The notes under the pieces: model-generated
What the model was told of the DNA's origin: nothing
The model's input: only the letters and a program-made list of their open reading frames with translations
Databases searched by the model: none
Program-made: the position numbers and the translations under genes
Part shown: piece by piece, positions 34,604-44,287 of the stretch
How the letters are laid out: every line of letters begins with the position of its first letter
Position numbering within the stretch: position 1 is the first letter of the stretch
Assembly: GCF_050313795.1 (NCBI RefSeq)
Contig: NZ_JBNPMC010000025.1
Location: 1-53,350 of the forward strand
Direction: 5' to 3'
Source of the DNA: CAMBRQ01 sp945870325
GTDB lineage: Bacteria > Bacillota > Clostridia > Lachnospirales > Lachnospiraceae
DNA: 53,350 nt

Positions 34604-35457
34604 AAAATCATCGACAGCATCCCCGGTCCCGTATGCGCCCCAATGATCGGCGACAGCATCGTCCGGCGTATAATAACATCAGGTGCTGCTTCTTTCACCT
34701 TCTCCACCAGAGCGTCTGCAAGTTCCGGCGTATCTGCATCACAGATATAGATGATCTTACTCAAGTTAGGATTATAATTCTCCTTAAAATATGTAAAGAG
34801 TGATGACATAGCCGCCTTATTGCCACGCTTCTTATCCACCGTTACTAACTTACCATTCTCATCAATTTTAAGCATCGGCTTAATATTAAGCGCCGATCCT
34901 ACCAATGCTGTTGCCGCACTGACACGACCGCCTCTCTTAAGGTACATCAGATCCTGAACCATGAAATAATGACGAATCTTCGGAATCAATACTTTGATTG
35001 CTTCAAAGTTCTCATGGATATCCATACCATTCTTCTTGTTATCGATGGCAATCTCTGTAAGAAGCCCGATACCACCAGTCGCTGACAAGGTATCAATCGG
35101 AAGTACTTCCACATCCGGATACTCCTCTTTCAGATTCTCTGCTGCAAGCGTGGCACTCGCATAAGTGGATGACAGACCACTTGAAAGACAAAAATACAAC
35201 ACCGACTGTCCCTTTTCCAAAAATTGTTTAAAATACTCTTCGTACATGAATGGTGATATCTGAGACGTCTTCGTCAGGTCTCCATTCCTCTGTCCATCGT
35301 AGAACTTCTTCAATATCTCTTCACTCTCACAGCCATGGGATGTCCGCATCTCGTCGCCCAGAGAATACTCCATTGGTATAAAATTGATGTTATTAACTCT
35401 GGCTGCTTCTTCGATAATATCTCCAGAAGCATCCATACAAATTATATAATCCTTCAT
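34591..35457 (-). CDS. DegV family fatty-acid-binding protein
   Basis: A 288-residue DegV/FakB-type protein: IICMDASGDI at the N-terminus, the lipid-contact motif TKTSQISPFMYEEYF, CLSSGLSSTYASA, YLKRGGRVSAATALVGSALN, and the end IGAHTGPGMLSMILMGI. Family members bind a fatty acid and present it to a kinase (FakA) for phosphorylation. GGAGG precedes the ATG at 35457. The stop and the last Gly-Ile codons are part of the conserved head of element copy D. No fakA gene is nearby. Confidence 0.95.
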   Translation of the reverse strand: MKDYIICMDASGDIIEEAARVNNINFIPMEYSLGDEMRTSHGCESEEILKKFYDGQRNGDLTKTSQISPFMYEEYFKQFLEKGQSVLYFCLSSGLSSTYASATLAAENLKEEYPDVEVLPIDTLSATGGIGLLTEIAIDNKKNGMDIHENFEAIKVLIPKIRHYFMVQDLMYLKRGGRVSAATALVGSALNIKPMLKIDENGKLVTVDKKRGNKAAMSSLFTYFKENYNPNLSKIIYICDADTPELADALVEKVKEAAPDVIIRRTMLSPIIGAHTGPGMLSMILMGI

Positions 35458-35757
35458 AATTAACCTCCAATTATTGAAATTACATGTTACATTCTTACGA
35501 GTTTTGTAACATTCTTTCCGTCACAATTGTACCACTATATCAAGAGATACACAATCGATTTCCTCACTGTTCTCATTTTAATTCATCATAATCCAACTCT
35601 TAACGTACTTTTTTTATCAACAAACAACCTACAGGATCTACTACTGATAGTTTCTCCGGATTCACATCTGGTGTCCCCTTTCATGATTTCCTTCTCAAAT
35701 ATTACATATTGCGAAATCTATAATCCCGGCTGCACATCCTCTTACTCTATCATCCAC
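35458..35757. other. Non-coding stretch upstream of degV
   Basis: About 300 AT-rich bases. The degV promoter is expected near 35480-35520 (ATGTTACATTC and TTTTGTAACATTC repeats). No coding frame here has family support. Confidence 0.4.
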
Positions 35758-35935
35758 CTATGACAATCTTCCATTATCCATCTCATATACCACATCTGCC
35801 AGATTCATGGTAGACTTCCGATGCGACACCAGAATCACCGTCTTTCTGTCACAGGACTCTTTCAGTGACTTCAGGATAATCCCCTCATTCAGAGAATCCA
35901 GATTACTGGTAGGCTCTATCGGGACGATGATTTTG
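35758..35935 (-). pseudogene. Remnant of an ABC transporter ATPase C-terminus
   Basis: On the minus strand a frame ending at TAG (35758-35760) reads IEPTSNLDSLNEGIILKS, then RKTVILVSHRKSTMNLADVV and YEMDNGRLS. These are the Walker B remnant and D-loop, the H-loop histidine and the usual end of an ABC exporter ATPase. The leading DEP is degraded (PIEPT) and nothing upstream of 35935 continues the protein. It is the stub of a deleted gene. Confidence 0.8.
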
Positions 35936-36164
35936 ATACAATTTGATTTTTACATATACCTTTTAATTTTGCCCTGTACTTTTTAACTTTGCCTGTTTGG
36001 AGTGTGCAAAGTCAGAAAGCAAAATTAAAAAGTATAAAGATAAAAGAAAAAGCCCGGAATCATGCAGTCTTTGGTTTACCACATAGCTCCGAACTGTTTG
36101 TCTCTTAAAATCTCTATTGTTTTCTGATCTTTTTCTCCATGAGAAATATATCACTCTTCCTCGG
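35936..36164. other. AT-rich junction between ABC remnant and DUF5677-like gene
   Basis: It contains imperfect inverted repeats (TTTTAATTTTGCC and GCAAAATTAAAAAG, near 35955 and 36019) related to the GGGACAGGG stretch near 13080. No gene is seen. Confidence 0.4.
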
Positions 36165-36995
36165 TCAAAACCACTTTGATAGGGGGCTAAATACTTTTTC
36201 TATTTCTGAAATAACATTATTATCTTGTACATATTTTGTAACTTTTATTTCATACACACCCCACTCTTTTTTCAACCTCTCATTACCATAAACGTCCATT
36301 ATACTATGCAACACTCGTATCATAACAGTAAGTACGGAATTTAACAATAATACATGATTTTCAAACATCCTAAAAGGCTTAAAATTAAATTTACCTCTTC
36401 CTGGCACAATGTTTGTTTCCATATGGCTAATCTCATGCGTTTCAATACACAATGGTCTGTAAAGATTAGTATATATATCCTGCCAGCCAACTATACCAAA
36501 CAAATCCTCTAAAGTAGTTCTCTTCCCTTCACAATAACTATACCAATTAGAAAATGGTTTGTCTCGTTTTAATACTTCAATATAATCTTTATAGCAACTA
36601 TATTCTTCCATTCTCTTCCAATATAGTCTTCCATCAGCCGCTGTTCTTTTAATATCCAGCATCTGCAAAATAGTTGCTCTTTTTTGCATTTCGTTCTTAT
36701 CTGATATCAAATAGCATAATTGAACAGCACTTTCAATCAATGAACGTAAAACAATAAATCCCGAATTAATCAAACTATTTTCAGTCATAACTTTTAATGT
36801 ATCTAACAATTCCATTATTCTATAAAAGTTTGAGTATATAGTCAATTCATAATCTTTTATTGTATCATCAAAGCACTTATCTAAAATACTGTTTCCAAAT
36901 TTGAATAAATCTGCATAAAACAGTTTATGTTCTTCGACCAATTCTTTCTCCTCTTCTGTTAATTCATATATACCATTTCCATACTCCTGTCTCAT
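36165..36995 (-). CDS. DUF5677-like protein of unknown function
   Basis: A 276-residue, mostly helical protein. The central motif (INSGFIVLRSLIESAVQLCYL) matches the pattern of DUF5677-type proteins, and a later helix holds histidines (CIETHEISHME). There is no signal peptide or membrane segment. The gene is clearly AT-richer than its neighbours, which suggests transfer. It sits between an ABC remnant and a recombinase remnant. GGAGGAATATTTT precedes the start. No function is known to me. Confidence 0.7.
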   Translation of the reverse strand: MRQEYGNGIYELTEEEKELVEEHKLFYADLFKFGNSILDKCFDDTIKDYELTIYSNFYRIMELLDTLKVMTENSLINSGFIVLRSLIESAVQLCYLISDKNEMQKRATILQMLDIKRTAADGRLYWKRMEEYSCYKDYIEVLKRDKPFSNWYSYCEGKRTTLEDLFGIVGWQDIYTNLYRPLCIETHEISHMETNIVPGRGKFNFKPFRMFENHVLLLNSVLTVMIRVLHSIMDVYGNERLKKEWGVYEIKVTKYVQDNNVISEIEKVFSPLSKWF

Positions 36996-37305
36996 AAAAT
37001 ATTCCTCCTACTAACTTCCAAGTTATTTGAATAATCTTATTTCCAAACAGCCTCTATCCAACGTATACACTCTTTACCCATTATGTCTCTTTCAGTATAA
37101 CAAGCACCGGGTGAATGTCCACCTACGAGGCTTTCACTGTAAAGCCACGAAAGGGTTTTCAAAATCACACCGGATAATTCCGCATCTTTTGACCATATAT
37201 GTTACACATCAAATGTCTCCTTTAAAATAAATACATATCTGTCTCTTTACTCGTATTGCCAGTATAGCATATAGAAAGGACTTCTTCCAATAATTCTCTT
37301 TGCCA
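36996..37305. other. Non-coding stretch before the recombinase remnant
   Basis: About 310 bases with the start region of the DUF5677-like gene at the left end and, further right, CACCGGGTGAA and GTAAAGCC fragments that look like eroded mobile-element sequence. No gene is supported. Confidence 0.35.
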
Positions 37306-37869
37306 TCACAAACTATTCTGCCTCCGGCATTCACAAACACAAAAAATCCCCAGCTTATCCAGTTCCGAAAGGAACAATTCAATCTCTGCCTTCCGTGCCT
37401 GCTTCTGATTGATGATACTGTCCGCCTCGTCAAGCCGATCCTTTGCTGTATCATACCGCCGTACCAGGGCATCGTATTTCTTCTGGTATTCCCCCTGGTC
37501 CTGCGCCACCCTTGTGTTCTCCCGGATGCACTGGTGGATCAGTTCTGATACCACGTTCATTTCCTCCTGAAGCTGTTCCCGTTCCTGTACCCACTTGTAC
37601 ACCCGTATTTTCTGCTGGACCATATCAAAGACTTCCGGCTTTATGATGGCGGAATGGTTGTTCTGTACATAATACTGCGGAACCTCTCCTTCGTTGACCT
37701 TCGTCTTTTTTGTCAGGAAATCCACCGTGTAGGATTTCTACAAAAAGGCATCCCCCTTGTACTTTTCATTGGTCAGGATGCTCCAGATAACTGTCGCACC
37801 CCACTTCTCCTTTCCAGCCGGAGTCGGGATTTTTTCCTTCGTCAGCTGCTTTGCGATGGCATTCTCTTA
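37306..37869 (-). pseudogene. Broken large serine recombinase, C-terminal part
   Basis: On the minus strand the frame reads IAKQLTKEKIPTPAGKEKWG, then VIWSILTNEKYKGDAFL, a TAG stop, KSYTVDFLTKKTKVNEGEVP, QYYVQNNHSAIIKPEVFDMV and a coiled coil (RYDTAKDRLDEADSIINQ). These are the recombinase domain and C-terminal coiled coil of Tn-type serine recombinases. The catalytic N-terminal domain is missing, the TAG at about 37738 replaces a sense codon, and the C-terminus ends early near 37306. It is a dead remnant of an integrated element. Confidence 0.88.
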
Positions 37870-37938
37870 TTACCTACCTTCTTGAATTTCGTTTTGGTCA
37901 ATCATATTTCATACCATTTATCGTTAGTATGTACTAAC
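37870..37938 (-). promoter_or_regulatory. Orphan operator and 5' stub of a regulator-like gene
   Basis: A perfect palindrome GTTAGTA-CA-TACTAAC (37923-37938, minus reading) lies 18 bases upstream of an ATG at 37905. The frame reads MIDQNEIQEGR and then stops where the recombinase remnant begins. A palindrome of this kind is typical for TetR or MarR control of drug exporters. I infer the 5' end of such a gene, cut by the insertion. Confidence 0.35.
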
Positions 37939-38064
37939 TCATATAGTTAAAAAAAGCAAAATTTTCATTCTGCCTTCACAAGTTAGGGATAACTACCCAT
38001 CAATGTGTATAACATACCGTTTTATAAGATGTCAATTTGTTTTTTATTTGTTATGTTATTTTGC

Positions 38065-39429
38065 CTATACAGTTGCACATATCTCTGCCTCAGACTTCGC
38101 AATCTTTCTCACGCACATATAACACATCGGCACAATATAGCAACATGCTGCAACCCACGCTGTCTGATCCGCGAAACAGATCGCCGTATATCCATAATAT
38201 GCCACGAACCCAAGACTAACAATACTCCTTGCAAACATCTCCGCCACACCGGAGAAAACCGCTCTTCCCGAAAATCCCAGTCCCTGAGTACTCATACGGC
38301 ATATATTCAAGAATCCAAGGCTCCAGAAAAAGTATCCTATACACCGCAGGTACTTCGCAGATGCATCCAGCACTTCCACCGCTTCTTTGCCGACAAAAAG
38401 CATAGAAAGTGTTCTGCCACAAAAGATCATTACCAGTCCCGCAATCATTCCATAGGAAACCGCAATCACAAGCCCCTCACGAATACCTTTGCGAATTCGC
38501 TGAATCTTTCCTGCACCGAGGTTCTGTCCACAGAAGACAGACACCGCAGAACCGATTGCATCAAACGGACACATGACAAACTGCTTAATCCTCATTCCTG
38601 CCGTGAATCCTGACACATAGATGCTTCCAAGCCCATTATTAGCCGACTGCATCACCATACTTCCAATCGCTGTAATCGAAAACTGAAGTCCCATAGGCAC
38701 TCCCATCATAAGCAGATTCTTCGCCACATTCGGCTTCATCGCACAATTTAAAGCAGATGGCTTTAAAACCGTTACCTTTTTCCAGATAAATACCAGACAT
38801 AGGATGCCGCTTACTGCCTGCGCCGTGATGGTTGCAATCGCCGCTCCTGCACATCCCCATCTCAATACCACAATACAAAACAGATCAAGTCCAATATTCA
38901 GTACCGTAGAAACTGCCAAAAACATAAACGGTGTCCTGCTGTCTCCCACAGATCTGAGGATGCTGGACAGCAGATTATATAATAATGTAAATGGAAGTCC
39001 TAAAAAAATCACCAATTGATATTCATAAGCATCTCTATAGATCTCACCTGGTACAGTGAGAATATGTAGAATCCACGGACACAAAAAACCACAGGATACC
39101 GTCAGCACCACCGCAAGTCCTGCTGTCAACACCATCGCATTGAAAATATAATCCCGCATGTCTTCTAATTTTCCAGCTCCAAAACTTTTCGCTATCGGTA
39201 CTCCGAATCCTGTACATGAACCAATGCAGAATCCAAGCACCAGGAACTGAACGCTGCTGGTCGCTCCAACTGCTGCCAGTGCTTTGGTTCCAAGTATTCT
39301 TCCCACAATCGCCGCGTCAATAATGTTATAAGTCTGTTGTAATAGATTTCCAATCAGAAGAGGAACTGCAAACTTAAGAATTAATTGAAACGGCCTTCCC
39401 TCTGTCATATTCCTTGTCACGATACTCAC
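38065..39429 (-). CDS. MATE family efflux transporter
   Basis: A 454-residue membrane protein with 12 expected segments of the MATE type. FKFAVPLLIGNLLQQTYNIID and AIVGRILGTKALAAVGATSS near the N-terminus, the middle NIGLDLFCIVVLRWGCAGAA, and the second half repeat with SVFCGQNLGAGKIQRIRKG. It exports drugs or metabolites using H+ or Na+ gradients. The start is a GTG at 39429, or a second GTG three codons on (39420), which is better spaced from GAAGGTGAG. Full length. It stands alone. Confidence 0.94.
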   Translation of the reverse strand: MSIVTRNMTEGRPFQLILKFAVPLLIGNLLQQTYNIIDAAIVGRILGTKALAAVGATSSVQFLVLGFCIGSCTGFGVPIAKSFGAGKLEDMRDYIFNAMVLTAGLAVVLTVSCGFLCPWILHILTVPGEIYRDAYEYQLVIFLGLPFTLLYNLLSSILRSVGDSRTPFMFLAVSTVLNIGLDLFCIVVLRWGCAGAAIATITAQAVSGILCLVFIWKKVTVLKPSALNCAMKPNVAKNLLMMGVPMGLQFSITAIGSMVMQSANNGLGSIYVSGFTAGMRIKQFVMCPFDAIGSAVSVFCGQNLGAGKIQRIRKGIREGLVIAVSYGMIAGLVMIFCGRTLSMLFVGKEAVEVLDASAKYLRCIGYFFWSLGFLNICRMSTQGLGFSGRAVFSGVAEMFARSIVSLGFVAYYGYTAICFADQTAWVAACCYIVPMCYMCVRKIAKSEAEICATV

Positions 39430-39523
39430 CTTCTATGCTATCTTCTATATTCCGTCAGAATACCTGACCTCAAGTATATGATTGTACCACAACTCAATAC
39501 AGAATGCCATTATAACAAACTAC

Positions 39524-40216
39524 TTATTCATAACAAAAATAATTCCCATCCAGCTGTTTCCAGACTCCGCCTCCCAGCGGCGTCAAAGACTGGTACAGCA
39601 CATTCTCCGGAATCTGGCTCCCGTTCTGATACACATATGCCGCACTTTCTATGGATGCGTCATTCGGCGTCTCATTAAACTTACTCCCCGACACCGTCGT
39701 ATACTGCCCTGACTGGTAGATGACTTCAGAGATTGTATCTGGGAACTTATCGCTGTTCACCCGGTTCAAAATCACAGACGCAACTGCAATCTGCGTCTCC
39801 CTTGATACATCTCCTGCTTCAGCATTCACCAGCCTTGCAAGAAGTTCCACCTCTGCATCAGGCGAAGAAGCCCCCGTCACCTCTGCTTCATCCTCGGCTG
39901 GCGCGCCTTCTTCTGACGAATCACCGTCCGGCGAGGCATCGTCAGAAGACACTTTATCTTCTGATGAAGCCTTATCTTTAGCGGATGCAGACGTTTCCTT
40001 TATGACCTTATTACTTTTTTTCGATTCTCCTGCATCCGCACTCTTCACAATGTGAGCAATCAGCAAACTGAGAAGAACAATGATTACAATCAGGAGTACG
40101 AATGCCGTACCTAAGAATTTCACCACGAATACCTGATCTTCCCGCGGCAGTCTGCGCCATTTTCTCCGATACGCTTTTATAATTGATCTTTTTCTAGTTG
40201 ATTTCTTTCGTTTCAT
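39524..40216 (-). CDS. Membrane-anchored SleB-type cell wall hydrolase
   Basis: A 230-residue protein: basic cytosolic N-terminus (1-35), one membrane segment (about 38-60), a Ser/Glu/Asp-rich linker (about 65-125), and a C-terminal hydrolase_2 domain (about 127-230) with LLARLVNAEAGDVSRETQIA, where the glutamate in NAEAG is the likely catalytic residue, then VASVILNRVNSDKFPDTISE. Relatives such as SleB cut cortex peptidoglycan in spore germination. Here an anchored form would act on the growing wall. I chose the ATG at 40216, eight bases after AAAGGA. Confidence 0.9.
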   Translation of the reverse strand: MKRKKSTRKRSIIKAYRRKWRRLPREDQVFVVKFLGTAFVLLIVIIVLLSLLIAHIVKSADAGESKKSNKVIKETSASAKDKASSEDKVSSDDASPDGDSSEEGAPAEDEAEVTGASSPDAEVELLARLVNAEAGDVSRETQIAVASVILNRVNSDKFPDTISEVIYQSGQYTTVSGSKFNETPNDASIESAAYVYQNGSQIPENVLYQSLTPLGGGVWKQLDGNYFCYE

Positions 40217-40288
40217 AAATAATAGTCCTTTATCATCTGTAGACGGGTTTCTTTCTTCCATTCTACTACAAATGTCAGGTCTTTAAAA

Positions 40289-42298
40289 CTATTTTTCCTC
40301 TATGATGCTTACCCCCCAAGGTGCAATCTGCATCACATCCTGTGTCGTAATCTCTGTTCCTGTCAGTAATTCTACTCCTTCAGAGAACCTATACTCTGTT
40401 GTCTGCTCCTCTGCAGAATAATTGAAATAGAATCTAACCGTCTTTCCAAGATCATTCTTTCCCTTTCTTACAATGACAGGGAATCTCTCTTCAATCTGCT
40501 CCACACCTGCGTCCTGCAGCGCACTTCTCAGAACTTTCTCAAGAGTCTCCTGATCCGTCATGCATCCAAGATACACTGCCGTTCCCTCGCCATAATGATT
40601 CTTAGTAATCGCAGCATACTCTTTCCAGTTATAATGATCATAGGATGCCAGAACTTCTGCGCCATCCAGCACTAGCAGTTCCATGAAAGTCTTCGCTTCT
40701 CCTGCCTTCTCTCCTGTAATCTCACCAGTTAGGCCAACATTTTTCGGGAAGGTAAACTGATGATATCTTACGCCCAGGCAATTCGTCAGAATATGAGGCT
40801 GCACTTCATGGCTCACCTTCACATTCTCATTGGCAAATGCACTTTTGAACGTAGCAACCAGATTGCCTCCATTCTGAACATATTGATTCAATCTCTTAAG
40901 CAAAGCATCCGGAGCCGCATAGAGAGCCGGTACTACAATCATCTTATATTGTTCCAGATTCTCTGACTCCGGCCAGATAAAGTCACATTCCACATTCATC
41001 CGGAACAATGCATCATAGATCCAGCGAACCACATCATTATATCCGATGCCGCCGTTACTTGCAGCAGTTGCCTCGATTCCAAACCATTTAAGCGCCGTTA
41101 ATGCTTCGTTGCTTACAAGGATTGCCACCTCATTCTTCTTTTTCAGATTCACCAGATGGCTTCCGATCTCTGAGAACTCCCGTCCAATGATACATGCCTC
41201 CCGGTATGCATCATTCTCCTGGAAATCATGGCTTAACAGTCCTTTCCAATAAGTTTCAAAAGAATTATGTATCGAATGCCAGTGCCAGTACATCACACTG
41301 TTCGAACCGGATGCGATATGGCTGTATGCCTGCAAGCGCAGCTGACCTTTATAAGGTGTCCATCCCGGATACCCCTGCGCTTCCGTCTCAAGGATCAGAT
41401 AATTATCCTGTTTCAAAGATCTCGTCATATCACCGCCAAAGGCAATCTCCGCTCCGGTCAGATCATCCTGGGTAGGATGATAGATATCCGCACCGGCAAT
41501 GGTCAACGCCTTCGCCGCATGGTAATGGTTGACATCCGTCTGCACACCAAAAGAGTATCCACGCCATTCAAAATCAAGATTATGCGTGATAAACTGATCC
41601 TCTCTTCGGTACTCATTCACGATATCAGCCTGCCAGCTTAAGAACTCTGCAACCAATGACCGCTGGAACTTCTCGAATTCTGCTCCCAGACTTCCATTGA
41701 TCGTTCCTCTCACATCCGGGAAATCCTCCCAGGCATTGATGCGGTTACTCCAGTAATCCAATCCGAATTCATGATTCATGGCATCCAGATCATTGTGAAA
41801 TTTCTTCCGCAGATATTTTACGAATCTCTCCTGAACATTCCTTCCTGCCGTTCCATAATACTTCGTCTCATTGTCCAGCTGGAAACCAATCACGCATTTC
41901 CGATGTGCTGTACGTTTCATCAGTTCACGAATCACCCGCTCACTATAGAACAGATACGCCGGATTGGTAATGTCCATAATCTGACGCGCACCGTATATTC
42001 CTCTTCCCTTCACGGTAGTTGCCAGCACATCCGGATGAGACTTCACCATCCAGGTAGGGACAGCGTAGGTAGGGGTTCCGATAATTACATGAATCCCTGC
42101 CTCCTCCATCGCATCCATAACCCGTTCCACATGGGAGAAATCAAATACCCCTTCCTGTGGTTCACAAGTGCTCCAGGTAGACTCTGCAATACGTACTGTA
42201 TTGATTCCTGCCTTTTTCATCATCGCAACATCCTGATCTAATCTCTCATAGGGCATATACTCATCATAGTATGCCGCTCCAAAAAGAAGTTCTTTCAT
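40289..42298 (-). CDS. GH42 beta-galactosidase
   Basis: A 669-residue family-42 enzyme that removes terminal beta-galactose from galacto-oligosaccharides. GAAYYDEYMPYERLDQDVAM at the N-terminus, the acid/base glutamate in GFQLDNETKYYG, and the nucleophile in LILETEAQGYPGW. The trimerisation and C-terminal beta domains follow. There is no signal peptide, so it acts in the cytosol. CGGAGG precedes the start. An AraC regulator gene lies upstream on the same strand and may control it. It could process products of the GH53 enzyme encoded at 25.2 kb. Confidence 0.95.
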   Translation of the reverse strand: MKELLFGAAYYDEYMPYERLDQDVAMMKKAGINTVRIAESTWSTCEPQEGVFDFSHVERVMDAMEEAGIHVIIGTPTYAVPTWMVKSHPDVLATTVKGRGIYGARQIMDITNPAYLFYSERVIRELMKRTAHRKCVIGFQLDNETKYYGTAGRNVQERFVKYLRKKFHNDLDAMNHEFGLDYWSNRINAWEDFPDVRGTINGSLGAEFEKFQRSLVAEFLSWQADIVNEYRREDQFITHNLDFEWRGYSFGVQTDVNHYHAAKALTIAGADIYHPTQDDLTGAEIAFGGDMTRSLKQDNYLILETEAQGYPGWTPYKGQLRLQAYSHIASGSNSVMYWHWHSIHNSFETYWKGLLSHDFQENDAYREACIIGREFSEIGSHLVNLKKKNEVAILVSNEALTALKWFGIEATAASNGGIGYNDVVRWIYDALFRMNVECDFIWPESENLEQYKMIVVPALYAAPDALLKRLNQYVQNGGNLVATFKSAFANENVKVSHEVQPHILTNCLGVRYHQFTFPKNVGLTGEITGEKAGEAKTFMELLVLDGAEVLASYDHYNWKEYAAITKNHYGEGTAVYLGCMTDQETLEKVLRSALQDAGVEQIEERFPVIVRKGKNDLGKTVRFYFNYSAEEQTTEYRFSEGVELLTGTEITTQDVMQIAPWGVSIIEEK

Positions 42299-42352
42299 GC
42301 TTATATTCCTCCGTTTATTCTACATTTTACCCATCTGCCAGCCTACTTAAGA

Positions 42353-42392
42353 CCGCCACTCGCAGTTCCTTCCGGATGCTTTGGCAGCCAAA
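42353..42392. repeat. Short repeat, copy 2 of 2
   Basis: GCCACTCGCAGTTCCTTCCGG followed by ATGCTTTGGCA matches the copy at 30717-30757. It lies in the leader between the AraC gene and GH42. Confidence 0.55.
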
Positions 42393-42476
42393 AGCAGTGG
42401 CTTTCATTGCCATTATAGTACCAAAGAATCCGAGCATAATATATCATTTATTTTGGTATAATATCATTTATTTTTG

Positions 42477-43673
42477 TTATTTTCTATTGTTTTTGTATTT
42501 TCCGTACTTCTTTCTGTATTGCATTGGACTCATGCCCGTCTGCTCTTTAAAAATATGTCCAAAATAACTTTGCGAACAAAACGAAAGGTAATTTGCGATC
42601 TCTTTTACATCATATTCTGAATAGCGCAGCATATTTTCTGCCATCCGTATCTTCTCCCGCCGTATGTAATGCTGGATCGTCATGCCCTCTATCTTATGGA
42701 ACAGATCCGACAGATAACTGGAATTCACCCCGATCTCGTACCCGATATTACCGATCACGATCTCATTATGAAGATTCTGGAAGATATAGTTCTTTGTTCT
42801 CTCAATCAACTCATTCTTCTGCCTCTTCTTGTGGATTCCGGCAACTGCCTTTGCATATTCATATTCCGCCTGACGTGCCATCGCGTTAATCTTAATAACG
42901 CTATTCATCTCTTCTATCTGTAAAACATAACCATCTACCATAGAGAATGCCTCCTCCGGGAGCATCCCGCCTTCGATCGCCGCTCGTGATGCCAATGTAA
43001 TCACGCAGATCGCAATATTCTTTGCCTGACGCACCTGATCCTTCGACAACCGTCCTTCTTCTCCCTGATAGGTTTCTTTAAGACTCTGCCTCAGCATCTC
43101 CACATCACCGCGCCTGATGCTGTCTAATTCCCGCACCTCCTGGTCATATGGGTTATGCGGCAATTCATATTCCTGACGCTGGAAGATAACATTCGAAACA
43201 CTTGCCCTCGTTTCATCTACATCATAATCTTGCAGTTCATTCTTTCTCCACAGTTCGTCTAAGGACATCTCTTCTCCGGTCAAAAAATGATGAAGCATTA
43301 ATACGCATGCGCCAAATGTCTTGATATCACAATACGGCAATCGGAATCCTGCTTCACCGAGATGGTGGGTCTGAAGCATATAATCCGTCAATTCTTTGTC
43401 GGGGATTTCTATGCTTACAGGTCCCATCACCAGTTTTCCCGATTCTATAGGGAAGATTGCATAGAAGATGGTACTGTACTCACAAAAAATATACGGATAT
43501 GTCCTTGGTTCTCCAGAGAGAATCTGCTCCCTAAAATCGGTATCTGCGAGTACCGGATTCTGTTCATCAGCGTGACTGCCGAAACATTTGCCAGGTTTGC
43601 CGTCTTTATGGATATGACAGATACTGCTGTGTGTAATTTTTATAATTTGACTACATATATATTCAAGATTCAT
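42477..43673 (-). CDS. AraC-family regulator with N-terminal sensor domain
   Basis: A 398-residue regulator. The C-terminal 100 residues are the AraC double helix-turn-helix (NEIVIGNIGYEIGVNSSYLS, then EIANYLSFCSQSYFGHIFKE). The N-terminal 280 residues form a sensor of unknown fold, with Cys/His residues near the start (SSICHIHKDGKPGKCFGSHA). It is followed by GH42 on the same strand, so it probably controls galactoside use. The ligand is not evident. Confidence 0.92.
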   Translation of the reverse strand: MNLEYICSQIIKITHSSICHIHKDGKPGKCFGSHADEQNPVLADTDFREQILSGEPRTYPYIFCEYSTIFYAIFPIESGKLVMGPVSIEIPDKELTDYMLQTHHLGEAGFRLPYCDIKTFGACVLMLHHFLTGEEMSLDELWRKNELQDYDVDETRASVSNVIFQRQEYELPHNPYDQEVRELDSIRRGDVEMLRQSLKETYQGEEGRLSKDQVRQAKNIAICVITLASRAAIEGGMLPEEAFSMVDGYVLQIEEMNSVIKINAMARQAEYEYAKAVAGIHKKRQKNELIERTKNYIFQNLHNEIVIGNIGYEIGVNSSYLSDLFHKIEGMTIQHYIRREKIRMAENMLRYSEYDVKEIANYLSFCSQSYFGHIFKEQTGMSPMQYRKKYGKYKNNRK

Positions 43674-43801
43674 ATTTTTTCCTGCCGTATAAACCTTTTC
43701 ATAATTTATTTTAAATCGTAAAATCCAAAAAACTATTTAAACTTAATTATAACACGACTATATCTATAATAAAATCGCAAATTTTTTAATGCATATCCAT
43801 T

Positions 43802-43827
43802 AAAAAGCACCGATCAGATCGGTGCTT
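43802..43827 (-). terminator. Terminator of the ridA operon
   Basis: AAGCACCGATC pairs with GATCGGTGCTT around a one-base centre, followed on the minus strand by a U run. It closes the operon that ends with ridA. Confidence 0.85.
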
Positions 43828-43858
43828 CATCTAACATATACACTATTTCGTATGTTTT

Positions 43859-44266
43859 TTAATGATTTTCATAAACAAGATATCCCCTGCTGCACATTAC
43901 CTCAATCTCAACCTTTGCTCCCATTGGTAACGCAGCCACCTGAAAGCAAGAACGTGCCGGACAATTCTCCGGGAAATATTCTGCATAAACCTGATTCATT
44001 TCCGCAAAATCATTAATATCTGCAAGAAATACTGTCGTTTTAATCACATTATCGAATGACAACTGTCCTTCCTTTAAAATCGCTCTGATATTTTCAAGGC
44101 TTTGACGAGTCTGCTCCCGAATATCATTACTCTCAATTTTCCCAGTTCCCGGATTCACTGGAAGCTGCCCGGATGTTACAAATAATCCATTTACGCAAAT
44201 CCCCTGTGAATAAGGTCCAATCGCCTTTGGTGCATAATCTGTATTTACAATTGTTTTTGTTTTCAT
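43859..44266 (-). CDS. ridA: RidA family enamine/imine deaminase
   Basis: A 135-residue RidA (YjgF) protein that hydrolyses reactive enamines such as 2-aminoacrylate to keto acids. YAPKAIGPYSQGICVNGLFV, SGQLPVNPGTGKI, and the arginine in CPARSCFQVAALPMGAKVEI fit the trimeric family. AAAAGGAG precedes the ATG at 44266. The upstream PLP lyase is a source of aminoacrylate, so RidA probably removes its side product. Confidence 0.95.
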   Translation of the reverse strand: MKTKTIVNTDYAPKAIGPYSQGICVNGLFVTSGQLPVNPGTGKIESNDIREQTRQSLENIRAILKEGQLSFDNVIKTTVFLADINDFAEMNQVYAEYFPENCPARSCFQVAALPMGAKVEIEVMCSRGYLVYENH

Positions 44267-44287
44267 TATTTTTCTCCTTTTCATCAA

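Noticed and set aside
37209..37472. Small gene MPWYGG... on the minus strand
   Set aside because: It is another frame of the recombinase remnant and reads arginine-rich shadow sequence.
38005..38613. 202-codon plus-strand frame over the MATE gene
   Set aside because: It is antisense to an intact MATE gene and its composition is not protein-like.
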